NCBI RefSeq assembly: GCF_010993965.1
Contig: NZ_WIXM01000001.1
Location: forward strand, 310,001-374,000
Direction: 5' to 3'
From: Gracilibacillus sp. YIM 98692
GTDB lineage: Bacteria > Bacillota > Bacilli > Bacillales > Amphibacillaceae
Length of the DNA: 64,000 bases
Positions within the stretch are counted from its first letter, which is position 1. Each line of letters starts with the position of its first letter. A program made the position numbers and the translations under genes. The notes beneath the pieces are model-generated. The model did not search any database and was not told the origin of the DNA. It saw only the letters and a program-made list of their open reading frames with translations. Positions 45,467 through 54,467 of the stretch are shown here, one piece after another.

Positions 45467-46981
45467 TTAATCACTCCCTTTCGTTGTAATACAATTAAAG
45501 ATCGTATCTTGATTCACATCCGAACCTTTTAATTCATGTGTAATCTCACCTTTGGCCATAATTAATACTCGATCGCTTACTGTAGCCAGTTCTTCTATTT
45601 CAGACGAAATGACTATTGCTGTATTTCCCTTTCTTGCAAAATCTCTGACTAATTGGTAAATTTCTGCTTTTGCACCTACATCAACACCTCTTGTAGGTTC
45701 ATCAAATATCAAAAGTTTTGCGCCAACATGGAGCCATTTAGCGATTGCCACTTTTTGTTGGTTTCCACCACTTAAATTTTTTACTGCTGTTGATCCCGCT
45801 CCTTTTATGTTCATTTTCTGCTTGTAACTTTTAAAAGTTTCAATTATTTTCTTATCGCTAACAACAAGACCTTTACTTACCTTGGGCAAATCAGTTTGAA
45901 TAATATTCTCTTGAACGGATAACCCTAAATTAAGTGCTTCCTCTTTCCTATTTTCACTTAAATAACCAATCCCATTACGAATCGCATCTTCTGGTGTTTT
46001 ATTTTGGATAATTTCTCCATTCAAAGAGATTTCGCCTTTTTCCAATTTATCTGCCCCAAAAATTAATCTTGCAAGCTCTGTTCTTTGTGCTCCTACTAGC
46101 CCGCCTATGCCTAATATTTCGTTTTTTCTCACTGAAAAAGATATATCCTTAAGAAATTTTCTATCACTAATTCCTCTTACACCAAACATTATTTCATTAG
46201 AATTACTTATTTCATCTTCTGTTTTTACTCTATTTAACTTTCTCCCCGTCATAGATGTAATAATCTCGTCTTTTGAAGTTTTATCTATATCTAATTTATT
46301 CACTAGTTCGCCATCCCGCATAATGACAGCATTATCTGCAATCTCAAAGATTTCATCTAGTCGATGTGAAATATATATAATTGAGATATTTTGCTTTTTT
46401 AAATGCTTTATTACATCGAAGAGTCTTTTTGTTTCATCCGTTGCTAGAGATGTAGTCGGTTCATCCATGATGATCACTTTACAATCTTGAGCTAATGCTT
46501 TTGCAATTTCTACCATTTGTTGATTGGGAAGTGATAAATTAGAGACTTTTTCATCTACATCTACATCATAAACTTGTAGTTTTTCTAATTGATGTTTTGC
46601 TTCCTTTTTCATCTTTTTATAATCAATGATTTTAGGAAATTGTGTAATTAGAGGTTCATTCGTTAAGTAAATATTCTCTGCAACTGTAAGTTCTGAAAGC
46701 AAACTAAGCTCTTGATAAATAATACCTATTCCCAATGACTTCGCTTCTAAAGTACTGTAATTTTTCGGCAAATAATTGTCTTGAATGATGATGTCTCCGC
46801 TATCTCTAGTTTCCGCTCCACTTAATATCTTCATTAGCGTCGATTTCCCTGCACCGTTTGCTCCGAGCAGAGCAGTGACTGCCCCTTTAGAAATACTAAA
46901 TGAAACACCATTTACAGCCTTTACTCCTGGATATTCTTTATATATGGAGTTGAATTCCAATAAAGTACCTGACAAGTTCAC
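45467..46981 (-). CDS. RbsA-type sugar ABC transporter ATP-binding protein
   Basis: 504 residues with two fused ATPase domains. The first has GANGAGKST and LSLPNQQMVEIAKAL; the second lacks a canonical Walker A (GLVGAQRTEL), as usual for RbsA, but keeps LSGGNQQKVAIAKWL and FDEPTRGVDVGAK. Energises the RbsC-type permease. The GTG at 46981 is close to its ribosome site; TTG two codons later has better spacing. Confidence 0.92.
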   Translation of the reverse strand: MNLSGTLLEFNSIYKEYPGVKAVNGVSFSISKGAVTALLGANGAGKSTLMKILSGAETRDSGDIIIQDNYLPKNYSTLEAKSLGIGIIYQELSLLSELTVAENIYLTNEPLITQFPKIIDYKKMKKEAKHQLEKLQVYDVDVDEKVSNLSLPNQQMVEIAKALAQDCKVIIMDEPTTSLATDETKRLFDVIKHLKKQNISIIYISHRLDEIFEIADNAVIMRDGELVNKLDIDKTSKDEIITSMTGRKLNRVKTEDEISNSNEIMFGVRGISDRKFLKDISFSVRKNEILGIGGLVGAQRTELARLIFGADKLEKGEISLNGEIIQNKTPEDAIRNGIGYLSENRKEEALNLGLSVQENIIQTDLPKVSKGLVVSDKKIIETFKSYKQKMNIKGAGSTAVKNLSGGNQQKVAIAKWLHVGAKLLIFDEPTRGVDVGAKAEIYQLVRDFARKGNTAIVISSEIEELATVSDRVLIMAKGEITHELKGSDVNQDTIFNCITTKGSD

Positions 46982-47040
46982 TCACTCCTTTCCACAATAT
47001 AGAATTTATACACTATTGATAGATTAAAAGAAGAGAAGTA

Positions 47041-47070
47041 GAGATATTGGCTTTTAAAAGCCAACATCTC
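47041..47070. repeat. Hairpin between binding-protein and ATPase genes
   Basis: GAGAT.TTGGCTTTT pairs with AAAAGCCAA.ATCTC, one mismatch, no U tract. Same position relative to the binding-protein gene as in the other sugar transporters of the window. Confidence 0.7.
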
Positions 47071-47085
47071 GTCATATAGCCACAT

Positions 47086-48126
47086 TTAGTATCCTTTATC
47101 AGTTATACCGAATAACGGAAATCTCTCAGCTATATATTCATAGATTGTCTGATCTGTAAGTCCTTCAATATTCTCTTTTGTTACTAATGAAGTTGGATAA
47201 ATAACTTCTCGATTAAATTCAAAATCAGGATTTGCCACTAAAGCTGCAGCCAATCTTACGCCCATTACCCCTTCATCAATGTTTGGTAATGCTACAAATG
47301 CGTCTAAATCATCTTCTAATACTAAATCCACAGCATCAATAATTCCGTCGTAACCAACTAAGATCAAATCTTCTGCCCTTTGCTCAGCTTCTGCAGCACT
47401 TGCCATTCCAACCGCCATTTGATCATTACTAGCAAATATAGCATCAATATCAGAATGCGCGGTTAACATGTTAGTAGTTGCATCAGCGGCTAAGTCTGAT
47501 CTCCAATCACCACTTGCTTCTGCCACAACTTCAATACCTGGATATTCCTCCATGGCTTTCATGAAACCCTCTTTGCGATCTATTCCAGTTGATTGTGCTA
47601 ATAAACCAGTGATTAAACCTACTTTCCCTTCACCATTCAACTGTTCTGCAATATATTTACCTGCTTTATATGCACCTTCTACGTCATCAGCTCCAACAAA
47701 AGCATCATACATGCTTGGATCACTAATTCTTGTGTCAAAGTTAACAATTTTAATTCCTTCATTTCTTGCCTTTTCTATCGCAGGAATAATACCATCTGAG
47801 CTTGTTGCAGATATAACAATGGCATCTGTTTGTTTTTCGATAGCTGATTCAACCATTGCTACTTGCTTGCCAAGGTCAACTTCCTCTTCTGGAAGAGATA
47901 TTGTTAAGTTAACTCCAAGATTTTCTGCTTCTTGTTCTGCAAAGTCAGCAACTGAAACCCACCAAGGATTATTAAGTGTTTTTCCTATCCAAGCAATATC
48001 CATTGTTTCACCATCAATTTCTGTCATGTCAACGTTTTTATCTACATTTTCATTATTATTACAACCAACAAGTGTAATTAAAATAACCACCAAAAATAAA
48101 TTGATGAAACTTTTTATTTTTAACAT
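47086..48126 (-). CDS. RbsB-type sugar-binding lipoprotein
   Basis: 346 residues. Lipoprotein signal ending LVGC, then a periplasmic-binding family 4 domain (IAWIGKTLNNPWWVS, IFASNDQMAVGMASA). Binds a monosaccharide or polyol outside the membrane for the RbsAC pair. It lies 39 bases after the kinase gene. Confidence 0.92.
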   Translation of the reverse strand: MLKIKSFINLFLVVILITLVGCNNNENVDKNVDMTEIDGETMDIAWIGKTLNNPWWVSVADFAEQEAENLGVNLTISLPEEEVDLGKQVAMVESAIEKQTDAIVISATSSDGIIPAIEKARNEGIKIVNFDTRISDPSMYDAFVGADDVEGAYKAGKYIAEQLNGEGKVGLITGLLAQSTGIDRKEGFMKAMEEYPGIEVVAEASGDWRSDLAADATTNMLTAHSDIDAIFASNDQMAVGMASAAEAEQRAEDLILVGYDGIIDAVDLVLEDDLDAFVALPNIDEGVMGVRLAAALVANPDFEFNREVIYPTSLVTKENIEGLTDQTIYEYIAERFPLFGITDKGY

Positions 48127-48164
48127 ATAACTCTCCCTTTCTATTATTATTTAATATCTAAAAA

Positions 48165-49667
48165 TTAGACCTCAGCTGTAGTTAACACTTTTTTTACATA
48201 TTTCTCCCATTTTTGATAAAGTGTATCTCTCGTTTCTATATTCATCTTTGGAGCATATACTTGTTCATTATTATGAATTGATTTGATTTCATCTAGAGAA
48301 TGCCAAAAACCAAAAGCTAATCCTGCTAAGTAAAAGGACCCCATTGCTGATAATTCCTTTATTTGCGGTACAACCACCTTACAGTTTAGGATATCTGCTT
48401 GAAACTGCATTAAAAACTTATTTTGAATGGCACCACCATCAACTTTTAGTTCCGAAAGAGCAACAGATGATTTATCCTCTATCACTTTAGATGCACTCTT
48501 CACTTGATAAGCAATACTTTCAAGTCCTGCGCGTATTATATGTGCTTTTTTTGTCGACCTAGTGACACCAAATATGGCTGCACGTGCGTTCGGATCCCAG
48601 TAAGGAATTCCTAGACCCACAAATGCAGGCACTAAATAAACCCCCTCATTGTCTGAAATTTCATTCAGTATTGCGTCACATTCACTGAAATTATGAAAAA
48701 GCTGAAGGTTATTCCTAATCCAATTCAACGTATCACCAGTGCTATGAATAATGCCTTCTACCCCGTAACAAACACTTTGGCCTCTCAACTTCCAAGCTAT
48801 TGTATTGACTAAACCGCTTACATTTTCAGGTTTTTTTTCACCCGCATGCATCATAAGTGATGTCCCTGTACCAAATGTCGCTTTTACCTCTCCTTTTTCA
48901 AAACATTTTTGTCCAAATAATGCGCCTTGTGAATCACCGATTACTCCAGAAAGAGGTAACCTTTCTAGTTCTTGTATATCTGAGATATTCCCAAAAAATT
49001 CATCAGAAGCTCTCACATTGGGCAGCATATTGCGATCTAATCCGAAGATTTCCAATAACTCACTATCCCAATCTAAATTATTGATATTAAAAAGCAACGT
49101 CCTAGAGGCATTGGTATAATCAGTTGCATGAATGTGACCATTCGTTAACTTCCACATTAGCCAACTGTCCATTGTACCTATTAATATTCTATCTTCTTTC
49201 ATTTTTTCGTTTATTCCTTGTGTTTCATTTTCCAATATCCACTTTATTTTAGTAGCTGAAAAATATGGATCAATTGTTAATCCTGTCTTCTCTCTTATAA
49301 CGCCTTCAAAGCCTTTCTTTTTTAGTTGCTCACACATAGATGCAGTTCTCCTACACTGCCAGACAATCGCGTTATACAAAGGCTCACCAGTATATTTATC
49401 CCACACAACTACTGTTTCTCTTTGATTTGTTATAGAAATGCCTGCCAGTTCCTGTTTACCATTTTCTAATTCTGCTACTATCTTTTTTAATAAACTCTTA
49501 ACATTTTCATAAATTTCATTCGGATCATGTTCTACCCATCCTGAATGAGGATATATTTGTCTATGTTCTTGACTTAATGTTTTTAGAATCTTACCATTTT
49601 TGTGAACTAGTAATACTTTTGTACCGGAAGTGCTTTGATCAATTGCTATAATTTTTTCAGCATTCAA
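48165..49667 (-). CDS. FGGY carbohydrate kinase, glycerol-kinase-like (paralogue)
   Basis: About 500 residues, paralogous over its full length to the kinase at 4.0-5.6 kb: same DQSTSG, TNQRE, VWQCRRT, DPYFSA, GDSQGALFGQ. The shared GDSQ change from GlpK's GDQQ suggests the same or a very similar substrate. TTG at 49667 is preferred: GAGGTG lies 6 bases upstream, exactly as at the ATG of its paralogue; a GTG at 49676 is in frame. It would phosphorylate the ketose made by the dehydrogenase. Confidence 0.87.
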   Translation of the reverse strand: MNAEKIIAIDQSTSGTKVLLVHKNGKILKTLSQEHRQIYPHSGWVEHDPNEIYENVKSLLKKIVAELENGKQELAGISITNQRETVVVWDKYTGEPLYNAIVWQCRRTASMCEQLKKKGFEGVIREKTGLTIDPYFSATKIKWILENETQGINEKMKEDRILIGTMDSWLMWKLTNGHIHATDYTNASRTLLFNINNLDWDSELLEIFGLDRNMLPNVRASDEFFGNISDIQELERLPLSGVIGDSQGALFGQKCFEKGEVKATFGTGTSLMMHAGEKKPENVSGLVNTIAWKLRGQSVCYGVEGIIHSTGDTLNWIRNNLQLFHNFSECDAILNEISDNEGVYLVPAFVGLGIPYWDPNARAAIFGVTRSTKKAHIIRAGLESIAYQVKSASKVIEDKSSVALSELKVDGGAIQNKFLMQFQADILNCKVVVPQIKELSAMGSFYLAGLAFGFWHSLDEIKSIHNNEQVYAPKMNIETRDTLYQKWEKYVKKVLTTAEV

Positions 49668-49677
49668 AATTAACACC

Positions 49678-50631
49678 TCAATCTGTCGCTAACATTTGTA
49701 ATGCTTCCTTAACAGCACTATCAGCATTTAATCCATAGTAATCAAATATTTCTTGTTTATTTCCAGTTATACATGGTTCATCTGGAAAACCTAAGATTTT
49801 AAGTTTAGTTGGGTAATGCTGTGATAGTAGCTCTGATACAGCCGACCCTAAACCTCCAAAAACACTATGCTCTTCCATTGTAATAATATTTTTTGTTTCT
49901 TCCGCTGCCATTAACACTTTTTCTTCATCTAAAGGCTTAATCGTATGGATATTAAGAACTCGACATTCAATACCTTGTTCCTTTAATTTATCAGAAGCTT
50001 CTATGGCATGGCTGACAGTTTCACCTGTTGCAATGATTGTAATATCATCTCCCTCTCTTAATGGAACAGCTTTGCCAAGTTCAAAGTTATAATTTGTATC
50101 TGTATATACATCAGGGACAGCATTCCTTCCAATTCTCATATATACAGGACGATCATAATCTACAAGTGCTTCTATCATTTTTTCAGATTCAATTCTGTCT
50201 GCTGGGATCATCACATCAAGGTTTGGAATTGCTCTTGTTACCGCAATATCTTGTAAAGAGTGATGAGACATGCCTAATGTGCTGTAGCTTACCCCACCAC
50301 TGACACCTATAATTTTTACATTAGAATTTGAGTAGGCTACATCCACCTTAATTTGTTCGATACTCCTCATTGTAATAAAACACGCATAAGATGATACAAA
50401 AGGTTTCTTACCACTTTTCGCTAATCCAGATGCAATCCCAATTAAGTTTTGTTCGGCAATTCCTACTTCAATTAGTTGGTCAGGCAAGACTTTCCCAAAT
50501 TCAGCCATAGCTGTAGAACCTCTGGAATCACTGGTTAAGACATAAATATCTTTATTTTCCTTTGCAATTTGAATTAATTTAGCGCCCACCGCTTTTCTAT
50601 TAGGAATTGTGTTTGTGTTAATACTATGCAT
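49678..50631 (-). CDS. Transketolase, C-terminal subunit (paralogue)
   Basis: 317 residues, strongly similar to the subunit at 5.6-6.5 kb (EVGIAEQNLIG, SYSTLGMSHHSLQD, MIPADRIE). Overlaps the N-terminal subunit by 8 bases (ATGCATAG) with GGAGG upstream. It acts with that subunit as one enzyme. Confidence 0.87.
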   Translation of the reverse strand: MHSINTNTIPNRKAVGAKLIQIAKENKDIYVLTSDSRGSTAMAEFGKVLPDQLIEVGIAEQNLIGIASGLAKSGKKPFVSSYACFITMRSIEQIKVDVAYSNSNVKIIGVSGGVSYSTLGMSHHSLQDIAVTRAIPNLDVMIPADRIESEKMIEALVDYDRPVYMRIGRNAVPDVYTDTNYNFELGKAVPLREGDDITIIATGETVSHAIEASDKLKEQGIECRVLNIHTIKPLDEEKVLMAAEETKNIITMEEHSVFGGLGSAVSELLSQHYPTKLKILGFPDEPCITGNKQEIFDYYGLNADSAVKEALQMLATD

Positions 50632-51460
50632 TGGACAACACCTCCAATTGTTCAGAAAGTTCTTTCATTGCCACTTCATATTCCTCGTCTGACGGAACTT
50701 TATGATGCCAGCCTGCTTGGTTTTCAGCTAAAGAGATTCCTTTTCCTTTGATAGTATTTGCAATGACAACAGTCGGCTTGTCTTTAATAGTTGGAATGAT
50801 ATCGAATACATTTTTTAACTCTTTAAAATCATGACCATCAACTTCCATCACTTCCCATCCAAAGGAATTCCATTTTTCTACTAGTGGTTCAACCGACATG
50901 ACATCTTCCGTTTTTCCTGTAATCTGTAACCTATTTCTATCGATGATTGCGATTAAGTTATCTAATTTATAGTGTGATGCTGCCATAGCTGCTTCCCATA
51001 CAGAGCCTTCAGCTAATTCTCCATCACCTAACAAAGTAAATACCCTGTAAGTATCTTTATCCTTTTTTGCTGCCAATGCCATTCCAACACTGCAGGATAA
51101 CCCATGTCCTAAAGCACCTGTATTCATTTCAACACCTGGAATTTTATTATTTGGATGTCCAATAAGATTTGATTTAAAAGCACTAAAATTTTTTAATTGA
51201 TTTTTTGAAAAAAAACCTTTATCCGCTAGTATTGCGTAATACGATTCTACAGCGTGTCCTTTACTTTGAATGTATCTGTCTCTTTTAGACCAATTAGGAT
51301 TTTGCGGATCTACATTCATTTGATCGTAATATAACAAAGTTAAAATATCTACATTAGAAAGTGATGAACCTGTATGACCAGATCCTGCATTATAAATCAT
51401 TTCTAATAAACTTTTACGTATTTCCAGCGATTTCGTCTTCAAATAAAGTTCTGAACCCAT
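50624..51460 (-). CDS. Transketolase, N-terminal subunit (paralogue)
   Basis: 278 residues with the TPP-binding GDGELAEGS...N motif and GHTGSSLS. First gene of the second module. AAGGAGG precedes the ATG. Close paralogue of the gene at 6.5-7.4 kb. Confidence 0.88.
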   Translation of the reverse strand: MGSELYLKTKSLEIRKSLLEMIYNAGSGHTGSSLSNVDILTLLYYDQMNVDPQNPNWSKRDRYIQSKGHAVESYYAILADKGFFSKNQLKNFSAFKSNLIGHPNNKIPGVEMNTGALGHGLSCSVGMALAAKKDKDTYRVFTLLGDGELAEGSVWEAAMAASHYKLDNLIAIIDRNRLQITGKTEDVMSVEPLVEKWNSFGWEVMEVDGHDFKELKNVFDIIPTIKDKPTVVIANTIKGKGISLAENQAGWHHKVPSDEEYEVAMKELSEQLEVLSNA

Positions 51461-51510
51461 TAAGATCCTCCTTTTTATTAAAAATTTTAATTATTTTAAC
51501 GCTTATAAGC

Positions 51511-51539
51511 AATATAACAACTAATTAAAGCGCTGTCAA
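51511..51539 (-). promoter_or_regulatory. Promoter of the second module, overlapped by a cre site
   Basis: On the minus strand TTGACA, 17 bases, TATATT: nearly consensus. TTAAAGCGCTGTCA (51525-51538) matches the CcpA cre consensus and covers the -35 box, so CcpA binding should block RNA polymerase. The perfect palindrome GCTTATAAGC follows the -10 (51501-51510) and may bind the local LacI protein. Confidence 0.75.
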
Positions 51540-51674
51540 TAAAAATTTTATTAAAATTTTTTAAAAAGAAAATCTAAATATTTCATTTTCACGATCAGTA
51601 TATTGTACTGCAACACCATATTTCCAATCATTCAATACTATTAATTTAAAAACTAAAAATTTTAATAAAAATAT

Positions 51675-51716
51675 TTGATTAACTAATTTTGTTAATATAC
51701 AATTAGTGATAAAGTA
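51675..51716 (+). promoter_or_regulatory. Promoter and candidate operator of the second lacI-type gene
   Basis: TTGATT (51675), 17 bases, TACAAT (51698), then TAGTGATAAAGTA at 51704-51716. The latter differs by one base from TAGTGATAAACTA in the same position at the first lacI-type gene. Confidence 0.6.
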
Positions 51717-51797
51717 TCGATATCACAATACGAATTCATATGAACCACTCATATTTGACTTAAAATCTTTTATTTAAAAGAAAGGTATGATTCTGGC

Positions 51798-52862
51798 ATG
51801 AAATTAACTATTACAGATATAGCAAGGCTCGCTAATGTTTCCATTTCATCAGTTTCTTTAGCTTTAAACAACAAACCAGGTCTAGCTCAAGAAACTAGAG
51901 AAAAAATCCTAAAAATTGCAGAAGCAAATGGGTATGTCGTCAAAAATAATTTTGCTCAAAATAAAAACGTTGTAAACCGTTCAGATAATATTATTAAATT
52001 TGTTGCATGTACCAATCCAGGTATCGTAATAGAAGAATACGAGTCATTGCCATTTTTCACTGAATTAATTAATAATATTGGGAAGTATCTTTTCTCAAAG
52101 GATTATTCTTTAATGCTATCTAATATAAATATGGATAATTTACATGAGGATATTAAACTTATTAGTAAAGAAGGAGGTTGTGATGGGATTATTTTGCTTG
52201 GTACAGATTTAAATGAGGAACAAATAGAATTTATTGCAAAACACCAGCCGAATATTGTTGTTCTTGATAATTGTTTTGACACTCTTAATGTTAGCTTTGT
52301 AAATATGAACAGCATGCAAGGGGCATATCAAGCAACAAAATATTTAATCGAAGCCGGACATAAAAGAATAGGATATGTAAAGTCGAAAGTTAGAATTAGA
52401 AACTTCGAATTACGTAAAGAAGGCTTTATGAAGGCGTTAAATCAGAATAACTTAAAACTTTTAGATAAAGATATTTTAACTATGATCCCTACAGTGTTAT
52501 CATCTCAAGAAGTATTCAAAAAAAAAATCGATCAAAGGCGTGATGATTTACCTACTGCGGTGTTTTGTGAATCAGATTATATGGCAATTAGTTTTATCAA
52601 AAGTTTAAGTGAAGTCGGTTTAAAAATTCCTAATGATGTATCAGTTGTTGGGTTTGATGATATTCAAGAAGCTAAAATTCTTACCCCTGAATTAAGCAGT
52701 ATATCCGTAGATAAAGAAAAGATGGCTACTTTAGCAGTGGACAAAATAATAGAATTAATGAATAACCCACAACAAACAAGAGTAAAATATATTGTTGATA
52801 CCGAATTAATAGTACGAAACTCAACTCAAACCATAGAGCAACATACTTCATCTACTGAATAA
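51798..52862 (+). CDS. LacI-family transcriptional regulator (paralogue)
   Basis: 354 residues. Helix-turn-helix at the N-terminus (ITDIARLANVSISSVSLALNN), effector domain with PNDVSVVGFDD near residue 285. It matches the regulator at 9.3 kb along its length and is likewise divergent from a transketolase-kinase operon, so it is the probable repressor of this module. Ribosome site AAAGG is rather far (12 bases). Confidence 0.92.
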   Translation: MKLTITDIARLANVSISSVSLALNNKPGLAQETREKILKIAEANGYVVKNNFAQNKNVVNRSDNIIKFVACTNPGIVIEEYESLPFFTELINNIGKYLFSKDYSLMLSNINMDNLHEDIKLISKEGGCDGIILLGTDLNEEQIEFIAKHQPNIVVLDNCFDTLNVSFVNMNSMQGAYQATKYLIEAGHKRIGYVKSKVRIRNFELRKEGFMKALNQNNLKLLDKDILTMIPTVLSSQEVFKKKIDQRRDDLPTAVFCESDYMAISFIKSLSEVGLKIPNDVSVVGFDDIQEAKILTPELSSISVDKEKMATLAVDKIIELMNNPQQTRVKYIVDTELIVRNSTQTIEQHTSSTE

Positions 52863-53000
52863 ATTAGCTGCATTGAATTCTATAAAGGGTTAAAACAGCT
52901 ACATTTCAAAGCAGTATAGTATTTTTCATTTTAAAAGTATGCCATTTGAGCACACATCGTTCAGGTATATAAGCAATAGAAGTAACATGCCATTAAATAC

Positions 53001-53130
53001 TATAATATCACTAAGCAATGCATATACTCATATTCCATACGGGAACTATGGGTTATGGCTTTCACTTTTTTGATAGACCCTCATCTAATCACTCGTAAAG
53101 GGAAATAGGGGTGTCTATTTTCGTTCAAAG
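53001..53130 (+). ncRNA. Relic of a holin-like toxin antisense RNA, copy E
   Basis: TATAAT (53001), then AGCAATGCATATA and GGGTTATGG as in copies A, C and D, and a diverged GATAGACCCTCATCTA/TAGGGGTGTCTATTTT terminator hairpin. The toxin frame is not recognisable. Confidence 0.4.
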
Positions 53131-53169
53131 TAATTTTGGGGATAAAACAACTATATAACGACAAAAAAG

Positions 53170-53283
53170 GGTCATTTGCTCGCGAATATGATAAGGGTAT
53201 CTTCTAGAGTGCCACCTGGTTCCGTACGAATGCCAACCATCTACAATTAGAAGAGTTAGGGTGCCAGCATCCGAGCAAATGAC
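53170..53283. repeat. Nested inverted repeat (possible structured RNA)
   Basis: Outer arms GGTCATTTGCTCG and CGAGCAAATGACC are perfect 13-mers about 88 bases apart. Inside are TCTTCTA/TAGAAGA and then TGGTT/AACCA, in the correct nested order. No coding capacity and no terminator tail. Confidence 0.5.
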
Positions 53284-53559
53284 CAATCCCTAAGTACGAT
53301 AACGGTCACATTATAATTGGAATAATTTAGACATTTAACAAAATGCAGTCATTTTTAACAAATTATTAATCTCGCAAGGCTCTCATTTTACAAACACAAT
53401 CCTGGGCAGTTAAAAAGCAAAGTAAGGTCAAAAACGATGGCGAATTTTGCTTACGAAGAACCTTATACTTGACGTTCGTTCAATCGAAGATCGTTATAAA
53501 AGTTGTTTCAAAGAAACCCCTTTCTCTATATTAATATCTTATTACTATAAATTATATCC

Positions 53560-54324
53560 TTATAAACAGGTATAAGCTCCATCCACTACTACATCGCTAC
53601 CTGAGGTATAACCTGCAGCATTACTAGCTAAATAAAGTACAGGTGGCAATAGCTCTTCGGGTTTTGCAAAACGGCGCATAGGAATAAGTGGTAACCAAGC
53701 ATCTTTAAGTTCCTGTGGTGTGTCGATAGACATTGGGGTAGTAACATATCCGGGACTAAGGCTGTTAACTCGAATTTGATGCTTTGCCCACTCAACAGCC
53801 AATGATTTTGTCATGTGGACAACAGCTGATTTAGATGCGTTGTAAGAAGCTTGCATTTGGGGCACATTAACAATAGACCCAGACATTGAAGCCATATTAA
53901 TAATACTTCCTTTGATACCTTGTTCAATCATAATCTTACCTATAGCACGAGCTACAATGAATTGCCCGGTGAGATTTACATCTATTACTTCTCTAAATTC
54001 GGCAACAGTTGCATCCAATGTAGATTGATGCATACAAATTCCTGCATTGTTAAATAAAATATCGATAGAACTTGAACGATTAAGGATTTCTGAAAGTGCG
54101 TTATCAACGCTTTCTTCTGTCGTTACATCTGTTGCAATCCAGTATGCTTTTCCACCTTGATCTTCTATCAGCTTCACTGTTTCATCAGCTCCACTTCGGC
54201 AAAGTATGGCTATCTCTGCCCCTGCCTTCGCAAGACCAATAGCAACTTTTTGACCAATGCCACGTCCTCCACCAGTTACAACAGCAACTTTGCCTTTTAG
54301 TCCAAACATATCTTCTAAAAACAT
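53560..54324 (-). CDS. Short-chain dehydrogenase/reductase (SDR)
   Basis: 254 residues, classical SDR. NAD(P)-binding TGGGRGIG (residues 17-24), NNAG near 90, catalytic Ser in NMASMSG and YNASKSA (Tyr-x-x-x-Lys), and SPGYVTTPM. Its closest look is to gluconate-5-/2-deoxygluconate-3-type or sugar-alcohol dehydrogenases; the substrate is unknown. A terminator lies between nagB and this gene, so it may have its own promoter. Confidence 0.88.
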   Translation of the reverse strand: MFLEDMFGLKGKVAVVTGGGRGIGQKVAIGLAKAGAEIAILCRSGADETVKLIEDQGGKAYWIATDVTTEESVDNALSEILNRSSSIDILFNNAGICMHQSTLDATVAEFREVIDVNLTGQFIVARAIGKIMIEQGIKGSIINMASMSGSIVNVPQMQASYNASKSAVVHMTKSLAVEWAKHQIRVNSLSPGYVTTPMSIDTPQELKDAWLPLIPMRRFAKPEELLPPVLYLASNAAGYTSGSDVVVDGAYTCL

Positions 54325-54397
54325 GTCAAATTCCCCCTGAGAATAAAAAAGATATCAATCCTTGTTAATTTTTTGATAGCAATTACTTAGAATTTCG

Positions 54398-54421
54398 GAA
54401 AAAGAGGCTAGCTAGCACCTC
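54398..54421 (-). terminator. Probable terminator after nagB
   Basis: On the minus strand GAGG, CTAGCTAG-containing loop, CCTC, then TTTTT. A short stem, but well placed. Confidence 0.5.
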
Positions 54422-54467
54422 GTGTCTGAATTATAAACATCAATAAATCTTCATTTTTATTCTTTGA

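Larger units (their letters stand above)
51461..51797. promoter_or_regulatory. Divergent control region of the second module
   Basis: About 340 very A+T-rich bases between the transketolase operon and its lacI-type gene. Promoters for both sides, a cre site and an operator-like motif are listed separately. Confidence 0.7.
52863..53559. other. Gene-free gap with toxin-locus relic E and a nested inverted repeat
   Basis: About 700 bases without a gene. Relic E (53001-53130) and the structured element at 53170-53283 are listed separately; the remaining part shows nothing I can name. Confidence 0.55.

Noticed and set aside
47468-48130. 220-codon plus-strand frame
   Set aside because: It is the mirror of the RbsB-type lipoprotein gene, which has a signal peptide, ribosome site and family motifs; the mirror frame has none.
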